64,000 nucleotides of DNA, taken from contig NC_064650.1 of assembly GCF_001723175.1 (NCBI RefSeq), positions 558,001-622,000 of the forward strand, written 5' to 3'. Position numbers and translations under genes: made by a program. Below the pieces are notes generated by a model that did no database searches, was not told where the DNA came from, and saw only the letters and a list, made by a program, of their open reading frames with translations. Positions 1 through 11,677 of the stretch are shown one piece after another. This DNA comes from Penicillium oxalicum. Lineage: Eukaryota; Ascomycota; Eurotiomycetes; Eurotiales; Aspergillaceae. The first letter of the stretch is position 1. Each line of letters starts with the position of its first letter.

Positions 1-890
1 TGACCTGATAGCTTCTCTTTCATGAGATCCTCCATCATCGACTACCTTGAGTCAGCACATGGTCTGTCCAACATTTCTCAAGGCGCCACTAGTGCAGCGT
101 TTGGCATTGGCAGAGGTCAATTCGAACGTTGGGGGGCCTTATGCACTTGGCCCTCAAAAAATAAGAGCCCCCGATTTTGCTTGAGGGGAAATAAGACCCT
201 GGATAGTTTACTATTGCATGGCACCTGTCTCACAAGCGCCAATCTTGACGAGTCAGGGAGCGACACAGCCTTGCCCCTAGGTGAGATCTGGCTTGGAAGG
301 TACGTAAATGTGTGCCTAGCATATACGGTCACGCGATGCCACACCGATGGCAGAATGATGATGTGCTGGTTTCTTGGTTTGGAACGCTGGGCCAAAGAAA
401 TAAGGGCAATTAAGAAATCGAAGGGGCCGGCCGACTGACCTTTGAGCTGACCTTGCACTGGATCGCTGAAGTACATTCCGCTGGACAACTAAATCACTTT
501 CCTATAGAAATACAAGACTTCATCAATCATACAAATAAAACCCGAGCTTTGGTTGTGGGTGTCTCTTGACGATCAAATAGACATTAGCGTGTGAAGAAAA
601 AAAATGAAAGGGGAAAAGATATCAAAAACTCGAGGCAAAACTCCGCCAGGTATCATACAACACATTTGCCCCCACAGCATACACTCGATGCACTGTCCTA
701 GTGTCCCCGCAATTTCAGTTCTGATCAGCAGGTCCAAGCTGTAAGCCCTGTCAACCCAGCCCTCCAACTCGAAGTTGCAATCTACCTGTCATCGCAACAC
801 CTTTCACTGCAACTGCCAGGTCCAAAGAGCCCATGTCGACAGACAAAAGAAAACGAAAAGACAAATAGAAAGAGCAATACTTTCTTCTGC
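1..890. other. No gene supported (left edge)
   Basis: The longest open frame (22-438, plus strand) has no recognisable family, no splice support and an opposite-strand frame of similar length, so I do not call it. The 573-767 stretch is A-rich. The interval probably holds the 3' flank of the DUF4336 gene, which is transcribed leftward and stops at 891, plus unknown sequence toward the window edge. Confidence 0.5.
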
Positions 891-1794
891 TCAAGAGCGC
901 TTCTTCCCATCTTGCAAGAACCATGCCATCACATTTTGGAATACACCCTTTCCACCCGTCTCAATCACATCGCCATGGCACGGAATCAGACGATCAAAGT
1001 CCCACGTATTGATCCGCTTCATCGACTCGGTGAAGGCGGGCCGATCCTTCGCCGACAGCAGATACCATGCAAATCGCCGCTGACCCATCGCGGAGCCCTC
1101 CGTGTTCATGACCGAAGATGCCAACTTGGTCCAGAAATTCATCGAGCTGCGCTCGGGGGTCCGTGAATACTGTTCCTTCGCCGGCAAATTGAACAACAGA
1201 TCGGCCTCGATGACGGTCCGGGTCGGACGATGGAAGAAGACCAATTCGCGCGATCCATGTCCGTGCACATATTCACATTCAAACTCGGCATCGAATTCCT
1301 CCGAGATGGACTGCGGCTTGTCTTTCCTAAAGACGTGTTCGAAGGGAGGATCGTTGTACTTGCTGGATTGACGTTTCTCATAAAGACCCTCCGGTGCGAG
1401 AATGGATGCTTGCGGGAAAGCCTCCTTCCATGAGCCCACGTGTAAGTGGTGCTCGAGATCTGGGGCAGCGATGTACTTGACGTTTCCGCCGAGGGAGTCG
1501 ATCTTTGAACGAACTTCCGGCGTGAGATTGACGGGCGAGAAGACGGCGAGAGAGCCCGAGGCAAGCTTGACTGTATTCACGTGCCGATTGAGACGTTAGT
1601 CACATGTGAAACTACCCCCACCATACTTTTGCTTCCTGACTGGGGGATTGAGATAGCGGCCTACCGAGGGTTCCACGGCCACCAAAACGAACGATACCGA
1701 AGCGTGCGAATGGAAGACTCATCGTGACCATGTTCGGAGTGATGTCACGGATCACCATCGTCTCCGATGGATTGGAAGGAAAGAGTTGAGGCAT
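891..1794 (-). CDS. DUF4336 (metallo-beta-lactamase-like) protein
   Basis: Two exons, complement(891..1570, 1665..1794), 810 nt giving 269 residues. The start is the ATG at 1794. The intron has a GTAGGC donor, a CTAAC branch-like motif and an ACAG acceptor, and removing it joins the frame cleanly. The protein has the layout of fungal DUF4336 proteins: an N-terminal strand region, a His-rich segment (HHLH near residue 85) and a late PCHGD motif that resembles a metal-ligand loop of the beta-lactamase fold. DUF4336 has no established reaction; a hydrolase-like fold is family knowledge, and catalysis is inference. No signal peptide is visible, so it is probably cytosolic. A TGACGTCA palindrome lies about 300 bp upstream of the start. 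Confidence 0.85.
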
Positions 1795-2778
1795 CTTGAT
1801 ATGCTGGCTAGTAAGTGTATAGAGGGAAGCAGGCGCAAACGGGTGCTCGACTTGGAAAAACAGTAGACTGGATGCAGCGCGACAGAAATATAAAGAGGTT
1901 GCCTTGTTTGATAACTTGTCGAGTGATTTGAGTCCGAAGGAAGTTATTTGCGTGTGTGCAAATCACAAAAAAAAACCAGGATCCATCGAGGGCAGCACCG
2001 ACCACTCTTAAAGTCCACGATAAGAGTCCCCTTGTACAACATGACGGAGACCGACGCAACTCTAAAAAAGCTCCGGAACCACCGAGGATGACGTCATGAC
2101 ATGAAATGGGCCGCTAAATTGGCCGCAGACTGACAGCTGACGGAGAGGCCCCAGGCCTCGGCCCAACTCGACTGCTGGATGGGGTGGACTGGAGGCGGGT
2201 GCACCCGGCAGAATTGCATAAGCAGCCCCTTCTGGCCAGGCCCGACTTGTTCTTAAATGTCAGCATGAAGAAGGCTGATGCTGTATTGGAGGATAAATGT
2301 GCCATTATGAAAGAGAGGTAAAGCATAACTCGAAAATACACGTGATACTTTGACCACAGATAGAAGGCTAAAGCTACCCCTGAGAAAATCTGAGACGAGG
2401 GGTAGACTCTTCGATTTCTAAGCACTTGGGCGAGCTCCAGCCAACATGGTACCTGATGGTTCGTTTGCCATTGAGATTTGAAACGTAGGCTAAAACGAAT
2501 CGTTTTCAATTATCGAGGAATAAGGGGTTGGTTGTAGCCCGAAAAACGAGAAAAGGGCTCGATTTTAGGTGGCAGAATGAGAACGGAAATAGATGGTGTA
2601 AATCAAGACTATTTACATAATACTAATGTAACCAAATGATCCATCAATACTCGAGCACAAGTAGTCACAGACACACACATAGTCACTCACGCACACCAGA
2701 TACAAAACAGCAGAACCAGGGGTATCGTAATCATAAAAACCACCAACAAGTGCAACATTCAGTTCCGAGACCAGGCCC
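1795..2778. other. Intergenic: DUF4336 promoter and nse4 3' flank
   Basis: About 980 bp separate the DUF4336 start (1794) from the nse4 stop (2779). Both genes run leftward, so this holds the DUF4336 promoter and the nse4 terminator region. Open frames here (such as 2114-2509, minus) have no recognisable content. A CA-rich stretch lies near 2670-2700. Confidence 0.6.
2089..2096. promoter_or_regulatory. CRE-type palindrome TGACGTCA
   Basis: A perfect TGACGTCA palindrome lies about 295 bp upstream of the DUF4336 start codon. This is the classic site for ATF/CREB-type bZIP factors such as fungal AtfA/Atf1. The placement suits a stress-responsive promoter, but one 8-mer can occur by chance. Confidence 0.4.
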
Positions 2779-4229
2779 CTACCCGTACCAGGTTTGGCGG
2801 CTACCTTCATGGGCCTCCTCTCGGTGAGGAATAATGCTTTTTTGGATTCCAAATTCGCGCACAATTTCAGCCCAGGTCTCAAAATCTAGGCTGAAAATTG
2901 CCTGGTGTTTTTGAATTCCTTTAGCCTGAGCCTCATGGGGAGGATAAGGGGCCGTATGTTCTAGAGACAACGGGGTTGGCGCGTTAGCGAAAATTGAGCC
3001 AGTAGCCATGAGCAACTGAGGAATCGTGGTACACTTACGCAGAGCTGGGGTTCCAAAGCCAGACATGATGAGACCGGCATGGCCGTCTCGGACCAGAAAA
3101 CTGACATAGAAGAGATTCTCTATGCTCTGGCCAAACGACTGGGGATTAATACAAAAGTGAAAAAGACAGATGCCTCCGGTGGAAGACGTGTGATACTCGT
3201 GCATCACTTCCTGGACTCGCTCTTCAGTGACATCCTCCTCTGCGTTCAGGATACGATTGACAGTGTCCTCGGCCTCCTCGATGGTCCTGTTGAGGAGCTC
3301 GTTGATTCTCTCGCACATTAACGTCAAATTCGAGTCATCCTGCTGACCCAGATCTTCCTGTCCAAGCTCCTGGGGTTGAACCACCTGAGTGGCATCGAAG
3401 CGTTCACGCCCAGCTCGCTGCGTCAGTTGACGGGTGCGCCTCTGGATCGACAAAGGACCCAACAGGAAACCTGAAACTGCCGGTCGCGAGTTGTTATGAG
3501 AACAAGCCATGCGACCAAGCCAGTCCCAGTTCATCGCATCGCCCGCGTCTCCCTCATCGCTGTCATTTGGATCTTCCTGCGTTTGGGGGGGTCGCTGGCG
3601 ACGTTGCGTGCTTCCGTTACTCGCACCGGGTCCGCGGCGCATGTATGAGATGCACTTTGAGACAAACTCATCGACGTCGATACCTGCCGAAGCGTCTCCG
3701 AGTGCAAGTTGGGCAGTCTTCTTGTGCGTTAGATCGGCAGCACTGACAAGGAGACGCGAATCGATCGTGGCATCGGAGGTCTGCTTGACTTTGGCGAAAA
3801 GCCCATTTGCAGTTTCGAGGGTTTTGAGAATACCATTGTTACCCGGTTGTAGGTACTCGCTTCGGGAGTCTGAGACAGAGGTGATAAGCAAATCGCCCTC
3901 ATTTCGGGCTCTTGGGGGTTCTCACCGTTCAACTCGGTCACGAGGTTCCGGTAAGTTTTCCGAACCTCTCGCCTTTGTTCCTCAGGCTGATCTGGATCAT
4001 AGAACTGCCTTTCTTTCCGTTGCGCTGATGGCTGCGACTGGCCATTCGGTGTACGATCAGTCAAGCGGGGACGCTTTAGTTGCTGGCTGCGCGACGGCAT
4101 TTGGACATTAGATCTTTTACGGGAACTCCGTCGCTGGTTTTCTTTATCGGAAGACGAGTCGTGAGATAATGAGGAGCTAGAATTTCCAGCAGTGACTTCG
4201 TCGAGCTGGGATTGTGCGATGCGGGCCAT
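2779..4229 (-). CDS. nse4: Nse4, kleisin subunit of the Smc5/6 complex
   Basis: Three exons, complement(2779..2960, 3039..3869, 3926..4229), 1,317 nt giving 438 residues. Nse4 bridges the Smc5 and Smc6 heads and acts in nuclear DNA repair and replication-fork stability. The N-terminal 75 residues are Ser/Lys/Arg-rich and disordered. The Nse4/EID helix-turn-helix region follows (YRNLVTEL, then the EYLQPGN and ANGLF motifs) and spans the first splice junction. The C-terminal winged-helix signature is strong: NPQSFGQSIENLFYVSFLVRDG, here split by me as NPQSFGQSIENLF then YVSFLVRDG. Intron 1 (56 bp) has a GTGAGA donor and TCTCAG acceptor. Intron 2 (78 bp) has a GTAAGT donor and CTCTAG acceptor and is open in frame. 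The gene is head-to-head with vps34 across 429 bp. Confidence 0.95.
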
Positions 4230-4658
4230 TGTCGATTGCCATCAATCCTTGGCGCCTTTGGTACAAACGAAAGTCGGGGTTCGTCAACAAAGAAATGATG
4301 TAGCAAACTGTTTGTCAGACAAGGGCGAAAATAGTGTCGATCGTGCGCAATTTTTTTTCTTTACACGAACAGAAAATGCTGTCCACCCGACAGACCGTAC
4401 TTTCCATAAGTTTAGCCACCGACCGATTGGGAATTTCCAGTTGATAGATCTCCCCGTCGCGTCTACTTCGCGTCTTGCACGTGAGCGCGTCCTTGACTTC
4501 GCCGTCACATGATAGCCCTTGTCCTTCGAGTGGATGAGCTCAAGGCACGTGATGATAAGTGAGCAGTGCTCCCCGCATGGGGCCTGGCCCAAAACCCCAG
4601 ATGTCGAGCTCCGATGTGACTTTCGACAGAATGCAGGTAGCGCGATGAGCCGGCAAGA
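4230..4658. promoter_or_regulatory. Divergent promoter nse4 / vps34 with two CACGTG boxes
   Basis: This 429-bp segment between two outward-facing start codons must hold both core promoters. It contains CACGTG hexamers at 4478-4483 and 4546-4551, each followed by A, which matches the E-box/Cbf1-type element common in fungal housekeeping promoters. That factor binds here is inference. Confidence 0.6.
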
Positions 4659-7430
4659 ATGGAAGCCTTCACATTTGCACTGTCTACTCAGTTGGATCTT
4701 CCATTATGGATCAAGATGTGAGTCTTTTGATGATTGAACTCGGGGCCGGTTTCCTTTTGCTTACAATCTACAAGTGGTTCGTTAGAGGGCAAACAGAAGC
4801 AAATCCCATTCTCTCGTCTTGTCCAGAATCCCCAATTACGGTATCTTGGGTCTTCTCAGAATCCTTGCTCGGACCTTTTCGTGACTGCACAGCTATGGGC
4901 GGACTCGAAGCCTCTTGGCGTTCCATTGCAGACCGCCTATAAGGCTTTCAAAGCCAGTCGAGTATGGAATGAATGGCTTCAAATGCCAGTGTCACTCAAG
5001 GATGCTCCGCTCAACACTCAAATTGCAATCACGGTCTGGGACTTGTCACCGCTCGCGGGAGAAAGACCTCAGGGACACGATGTTCCATTCGGTGGCACAA
5101 CCGTCTCCTTATTCGATTCAGAAGGGAAACTTAGGATGGGTCGGCAGAAATGCAAAATCTATCGCCACAAGGCTGCAGATGGATTCGCTTCAACAACGAC
5201 CCCTAGTCTACCAGCACCGAAGCGGCGGAAGCGAAGAAATAGGGCAGCAGAGGACCTAGAGCAGTCTCCGGCCGAGGCGGAATTAGAACGCATCGAGGTT
5301 TTGATCAAGAAGCACGAGATGGGTGAAATCACGCGCATTGACTGGATGGACCAAATGGTATTTCGCCAGCTTGAAAAACTCAAAATTCAGGCAGAAGAAG
5401 CGGCTCGCAAGAGAGCTATCTCTCTGAAAGCTTCGCGACAACGTCGGGGCAGCGCTGGAGGCAGCAATGACGACAGCTCCGGCGATGAAGACTTTGACGA
5501 TGAGAATTTTGTCCTCTATATCGACTTTCCACGCTTTGATCACCCAGTTGTTTGGGCTGATCACCAGTATGCACCTCCGCCAGTCTCATCGTATCCACAG
5601 AACGCTCCTAACCATCCATCATCGACATTGAAGCCTGTTCCTGAAGTTCGCTTTGGTCCTGGCATCGAAGGTGCTGACGGTGCGGGTGTCATCAGAATTT
5701 ATGACCCGGAAGTAGGGCAAGCAGGAAATCCTTGCGAAGATAAACACCGAAGGTTGATTCGGAGCCATCGAACCGGATTTATGGACCGGGATCTGAAACC
5801 AAATCCCAAAAATCGGGACGAACTCAACGTCATTCTCTCCTATGAGCCGACTCAAGATCTGACAGCTGAGGAGAAAGACCTTATATGGAGATTCAGGTAC
5901 TATTTGACGCGAGAAAAGAGGGCATTGACCAAGTTCGTCAAATCGGTTAATTGGCGCGATGAAGGCGAATCCCGACAGGCCGTGGAAATCCTACCAAAGT
6001 GGACGGAGATTGATGTCGACGATGCGCTGGAGCTGCTGGGTCCAACATTTGACAATCCCGCCGTCCGTTCCTATGCAGTCGCACGATTGCGTAAAGCTGA
6101 TGATGACGAGCTGCTTTTGTACCTCTTACAGTTGGTGCAAGCCTTGAAGTACGAGGAAAACTCCGGAAGGGAGTCGGAAGAAGCAGCGCATGACTCATCG
6201 CTGGCCAACTTTCTTGTCACGCGCGCTGCTACTAATTTCAAACTCGGGAATTCCTTGCACTGGTACCTCATGGTTGAGTGTGACGATCCCAGTCCTGGAA
6301 CATTGTCCAATCAGCGCCGGCTTTTCGCTCGTGTTGAGTACTATTTCATGGCGGAGCTCGAGAAGGTCCATGCTGAGCACCGTAAGATACTTCTTCGCCA
6401 AGGGGAAATGATCACCGTACTTTCAAAAATCGCAAAAGACATTCGCTTCTCCAGAGAGACCCGACCGGCCAAAATCGAAAAGCTGAAAAAAGCTCTTCGT
6501 GATCCCAAGAATGAGCTGCTGCAAATCGATCCACCGCTCCCACTTCCACTTGATCCGGACGTTTCAATCGTTGGTTGTTACCCAGACGAGGCCAATGTGT
6601 TCAAATCAACTCTGTCTCCGCTAAATATCACATTTAAAACAAGTGAAGGGAAACGATATCCGCTTCTGTTCAAGGTTGGCGACGATCTTCGACAGGATCA
6701 ACTGGTGATTCAAATTATCATACTCATGGATCGACTCTTGCAAAAAGAAAATCTCGACCTCAAATTGACACCATACCGCATCCTCGCAACCAGTTCTACG
6801 GCCGGTGCTGTTCAGTTCATTCCCTCCACCTCGCTTTCGGCAGCATCTGCCAAGTACAAATCTATCCTGACCTACTTGAAGGAGCACAACCCCGATGACA
6901 ATGAGCCCTTAGGTGTCCGCAAAGAGACCATGGACACATATATCAAATCCTGTGCTGGTTATTGCGTGATCACATACCTTTTGGGTGTCGGCGACCGCCA
7001 TTTGGAAAACTTGCTCCTAGCTCCAGATGGTCACTTCTTCCACGCCGACTTTGGTTTCATTCTAGGCCGTGATCCTAAACCGTTCGCTCCGATGATGAAA
7101 CTGTGTAAGGAGATGGTCGAGGGTATGGGTGGTACGACCTCGCCCCATTACCTACAGTTCAAGCAATACTGCTATACCGCCTACACGACTCTACGAAAGT
7201 CCGCAAACCTGATTCTGAACTTGTTTAGTTTGATGGTGGATGCAAATATTCCTGACATCAGAGTTGAGCCTGACAAAGCCGTGCTGAAGGTCAAAGAGCG
7301 CTTCCACCTTGAAATGACCGAGGAGGAGGCCATCCGGCACTTTGAGCAGCTCATTGGTGACAGCGTCAATGCCATATTTGGCGTTGTCATTGATCGATTG
7401 CATGAATTCGTTCAAGGCTGGCGAGCATGA
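4659..7430 (+). CDS. vps34: Vps34 class III phosphatidylinositol 3-kinase
   Basis: Two exons, join(4659..4717, 4775..7430), 2,715 nt giving 904 residues. It phosphorylates phosphatidylinositol to PI3P on endosomal, vacuolar and autophagosomal membranes, in complex with Vps15 and Vps30/Atg6. The start ATG at 4659 opens a short first exon ending in WIKI. The 57-bp intron has a GTGAGT donor and an unusual AAG acceptor, chosen because it restores the family motif GSLEGKQKQIP. Domains in order: C2 domain (about 20-180), a charged linker, the PIK helical domain (about 310-490) and the kinase domain. The kinase shows the ATP-site GDDLRQDQ (about 655), catalytic loop GDRHLENLL (about 759) and HADFGF (about 778). 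The C-terminus ends FVQGWRA, the expected membrane-binding tail. Length and motifs indicate a functional enzyme. Confidence 0.97.
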
Positions 7431-7703
7431 GGGCGAGTTAGTGCGGCAAGAAACGTGCGTCTCCCATGGAGGGTGTACGACGGAAAGGCAAGGGTTAAGA
7501 TTTCGAATGATCCCACAGCTTGAGTCCAGATAGACCAACAGTAATGATACCCCTGATGATAATTTGTGCCATTTGCTCCTCTATTTTGACTCCTAATAAC
7601 AAAACATGAAAAGGGAAGAGATAACCAGAGATCCCAACGGTGATTTATGGATTGAAAAACCCCATTGCAAGCTCTCCCAATGATTGTTCTATGATGGCTG
7701 AAT

Positions 7704-9953
7704 CTACCTCCTGTTGTGGCCAAATTCCTCATCGGCAATCTCCCGCTCCTCTAATTCGATCCATTCCTGACCTGCGTTGTGCTGAGCAGCAGCCCAAGTC
7801 CGCTGCAATCCAATGTCTGCCTGGGAATCAGTGACCGACGAGGTATGCTTCCGAGGGTAGGTAGAACCATCGACCGTCAGCTCAGCCTGTCGTAGTACTG
7901 CACCGTCTGACGGCTCCTGTGTCGGAGAAGCGGCTAGCTTTTCAGCATCCTCGTCATCTTCAGGCGTTCCTTCACGACACGCCCAGGCGTCGACAAACCG
8001 CAGGACCTCTCGAGGCCACCACTTCTTCATGACCAACAGTCGGAAAGGGACGAGGGCAATGATAAGCACCGGGAAGGCTGGAGCAGCGCGAGTGAGAGTG
8101 ACAATGAAGATCACAATAGTAATCACAATCTGCAGGATGGTGTAGAGATGGATCGGAAGGTAGGACGGGGTTTTCGATGGGCTTTCCATCACGCTGTGAT
8201 CTTCAGGATTCTTATGAAGAGACCGGGGTAATGGCGGAAGCTCAGATGGTGGGGTCAGAAGATAGAATGTTCGATAGAGAATTGGACTTGGTAGATGGTT
8301 AGTTGCGTTTGGGACGCAGTAGGAATTTCACACCCGAGTGACTTACTTGACGGAGAGGCTTTGCTCTCCCATGAAAAGGAACAGGCCCGCCAGAACACTG
8401 GTCGGAGTCAAACCGAGCACTTTCATGAATGGTGGACTGATGAAAAGGAGGATAGCGCCTGAATGGAGGAATGACGACCACCGCTGCTCGTATACCTGGT
8501 GTACTTCTCGAGTTTCAACCTTCTCTTCACCGTCCACAACAACAGTTCTTTCTTCTTTGACCGTGTGCATAAGAGATTCCGAGTGCAAGGGAGCCTGTGG
8601 GAGGAGACCATTGGCTGGTGGAATTCCAAGGATGCCGCAGAGCGCGGTGGTTGTCCCCAATAGAACTATATCCCAAGCGAAACCTCCAGGCTTCCGGGTA
8701 CCATAGCGATCAATGGTACAAATGATCGAGCTCACTTCGTGGTCGAAGAAGAACAGAATAGTGATGATCAGGCCGGGAAGCATTGCTGCAAATATCCAGT
8801 TGACGGGCAGCTTCCAGAACTCAACGAAGAAAATGTCCCGCTCGGGCGATGTTGGTCTAAATGACGTGCTCACCGCCAGCGTCATCTTGTCCAGATCAGC
8901 CAGTTCCCCGACATGGGGCAGCCCAATAAAGACAATGATAGAGATTGCAGCAGCATATTCAGTAAGCAACAGACGGAAATATCGATGGAACAAAGGGCGC
9001 CAGCTCTCTGCGGTTGAGAGAAATATGGCGAGGAGCATGGTACCCACAGCCCCGATCACTGCATACAAGAACGCAGCGAACGAGAGACTGTTATGAGCTC
9101 TTTCCAGCTCCTGAATCGCCTTGTGAAAGTAGATGATGCTGTTCAATAGCGAGAATATTTCTGTCGCGAAAGTCGTCACATATCGCATGGTCCAGTCATG
9201 CGCATTGATGATTGCCAAAACGTAGTGCATCCATGCCGAATGAATCAAGGACCAAGCCATGAATGGCAAAAAGGGTATCTGCGATTACTAGGTCAGAGAT
9301 GCAATCATAAAGTATATTTAAACACGAGGCCGAGACTCGATTCACCTGGAATACATCTATGCACAACGAGTAGATGTTCTCTGCCAATACAGAGAACGGA
9401 CCGGTTACACCGAGGATGGTGAGAGGTTGAATCGAGAATCTGTCAGAGAAAGATCAGTCCCTGCACGCCAAGTCTAGTGAACTTAAAACGAAAACACTTA
9501 CACCGAGAAAATGATACCACAGAGGCCAGTACTGAAGACGACCTCGATTGTGCCCCAGCTTTTGCCAGTGAGCACGTACAAGTCGCTGGCGAAGGTGATT
9601 CCTGGCAGGAGATTGGTGAAAAAAAAATATACAGCACTTGCGAAGATCAACTGGTTGAAAATAGTCCAATCTGAAACGTATCGCCTGCGCAAATTGATCA
9701 GGTCTTGCTTCACCAGCCGAAAAGGTCTTAGAGGGCCTCCCGTAGCGACGGAGCCTCGCAATTTGCGGAATGGCCTTGGAGTGTGCTTGGACGGAGTGAT
9801 GATTGAGTGAGCATCTGGATCCGCATTGTGATCTTCTGGATGGTCCTCATCCTTTTGACGAGTACGAGTCTTCCTTCTTCGCCGAGGTTTGGAGACCTGG
9901 CGGACTGACGAAGAACGTGTGGATGGAGGCCTGAAGGCAGATATCAGAGACAT
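7704..9953 (-). CDS. bor1: Bor1-like SLC4 bicarbonate/borate transporter
   Basis: Four exons, complement(7704..8286, 8347..9278, 9346..9439, 9502..9953), 2,061 nt giving 686 residues. The family (HCO3- transporter, Pfam HCO3_cotransp) exports borate in yeast at the plasma membrane. The N-terminal 85 residues are basic and Ser-rich. Core motifs are SIQPLTILGVTGP (split across exons 1 and 2), a helix pair ending SAWMHYV, FFFDHEVSS and GLFLFMGEQSL. About ten to twelve hydrophobic spans are visible. The cytosolic tail is acidic. Introns are 60, 67 and 62 bp; the 3'-most has a CTAAC branch and AAG acceptor. The frame stays open upstream to a TTG at 9998, but the first ATG in frame is at 9953, so I use that; a further 5' exon is possible. 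It converges with vps34 across 273 bp. Confidence 0.9.
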
Positions 9954-10339
9954 TGGGCCAGTTGAGTTTCTCTTCAGCCTATTTCTGTTGTCGAACAAGA
10001 AGATCCGATGAGAGAAAAAAGAGGGACATAAAGAGAGAGAGGGATTAAAGAAAAAGAAAAAAAAATAGGTTCAGAAGATGAACTCAAGATCGTCAACAAA
10101 TTAAACTTGGAAACCTTCGACAAGCATTCGACGATGGACTGCATCGATCAGATCTACTTCCAGATCCCAACATCGAACGCTCAAGCCCCCCGCGTCATCG
10201 TGGGCGCCAAGACGCTAAGGAAGCATAAAAAGACCGCCACACTGACCGCCTGGTCATTTACTCGGCAGTTTTTCTGTCAATTTCACGCGATCCTCTCCGG
10301 TTGGCCTCGTGAGAGCTGAGAGTCCATGGAGATGTTGAC
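9954..10339. promoter_or_regulatory. Divergent promoter bor1 / mtg1
   Basis: 386 bp between two outward start codons. It includes a purine-rich A/G tract at about 10009-10066 on the plus strand, which reads as a CT-rich leader on the bor1 strand, as is common just upstream of fungal start sites. An open frame at 10107-10319 is not supported as a gene. Confidence 0.5.
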
Positions 10340-11442
10340 ATGACATCTGTCAAGATGGCTCAATTCATACCACGCCAGGTATTTCCTCATTACGGGGCGA
10401 TTCCCCGATCTTATTTCTTGGGGCACCATCGCGCTGGTCTGAGCAAGATGAAAACTATGCTCTCGACAATAGACTATGTCGTGGAATGTCGGGACTATCG
10501 GGCCCCTGTCACTTCTATTAATCCCATATTCGAAGAAGCTTTGGAGAACAAGAGGCGACTGATTGTGTATACAAAACGAGATCTCGGAAGCGTACCGAAT
10601 TCACCTGCACAAAAACAGGTCAGTCTTGCCCCAAATAGACCGTGGCCGATGGAGCTCCAAGCTAAGAAATGGGTGGTTAGATCGAGAAAAAAGTACGGAG
10701 CTTTGATCGGAAAAGCGCAGTGTTCTTCGTCAGCACATCTTCTCGCGCTGATGTCACACCCATCATCCGACACCTTCGAGATGATGCCGAAGGCCCAGAT
10801 AAGCTGGTTGGGTGCCGGGTGCTAGTGGTGGGTATGCCGAACATTGGCAAATCTACACTCATTAATCACCTTCGAAACTTTGGGGTGGGAAAAGCGAAAG
10901 CTTTGAAAACCGGTGGTCAGCCAGGCATCACCCGAAAGATTGCCAGTCCAGTAAAGATCATTGAGCGCGAGAGCGGGTCCCACGTCTATGTTCTCGACAC
11001 GCCGGGTGTTTTCATGCCCTATGTCCCGGATGCCGACAACATGCTCAAGCTGGCTTTGTGTGGTTGTGTCAAGGACGCCGTGATCTCTCCCGTCACCCTC
11101 GTTGATTATCTCCTCTATCAGATCAATTTGCACGATGCGCAGGCGTATCAGCGTTGGTCTGAACCCACAAATGAAGTCATGCCTTTACTCGAGAGATTTG
11201 CACAGCAGACGGGTCTACTGGGCAAGGGAGGGATACCAAACATAGATGGCGCCGCCTTGCACTTCATACAAAAGTGGCGAGCCGGGGATCTCGGTCGTTT
11301 TATCCTCGATGACTTGGATGCAGAACAGCGACGCCGAGAAGATCCCGAACAACAGGCTCGAATGAGCATGTCTCAGGCGTTGAGGGTCGAGAGGACCACT
11401 CGCAAACACAAGTCGAATGCCACCTCTAGCACCCTTACATAG
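10340..11442 (+). CDS. mtg1: Mtg1, mitochondrial ribosome-assembly GTPase
   Basis: Two exons, join(10340..10618, 10681..11442), 1,041 nt giving 346 residues. The family (YlqF/RbgA, circularly permuted GTPase) assembles the large mitochondrial ribosomal subunit on the inner membrane. The motif order is permuted as expected: G4 TKRD at 78-81, then G1 GMPNIGKST at 144-152, a G2-like GITRK and G3 DTPG at 199-202. The C-terminal helical region carries the RFAQQTGLLGKGGIPNID-type motif before KWRAGDLGRF. The N-terminus is basic and lacks acids over its first 35 residues, consistent with a mitochondrial targeting signal. The 62-bp intron has a GTCAGT donor and GTTAG acceptor, phase 0. It converges with isy1. 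Confidence 0.95.
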
Positions 11443-11677
11443 CAAATGTACCTGGCGGGAAATCTCCCCCAGCCAACTATGCGAATCAGGACCGAAGGTG
11501 GTTTGGTACAAATCCAATAAAGAAAGGAAAAACGCTGTATCAGCGAGATCATCGAATAATGCTGGAAAGGCAAATATTTTCACAAGAGTTCCCATCCCGC
11601 AACGCCGAAGTAAGAAGCAAAGGTGGGGAAAATGATGACATAAAAAGCCGTGCACACTTAGCGACACAAAATCAAGC

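Noticed and set aside
22..438. 138-residue open frame at the left edge, with an overlapping antisense frame
   Set aside because: No family features or splice support, and frames of this size arise by chance on both strands here.
9954..9998. Extending Bor1 to a start at 9998
   Set aside because: The codon at 9998 is TTG; the first in-frame ATG is 9953, although an upstream exon is possible.
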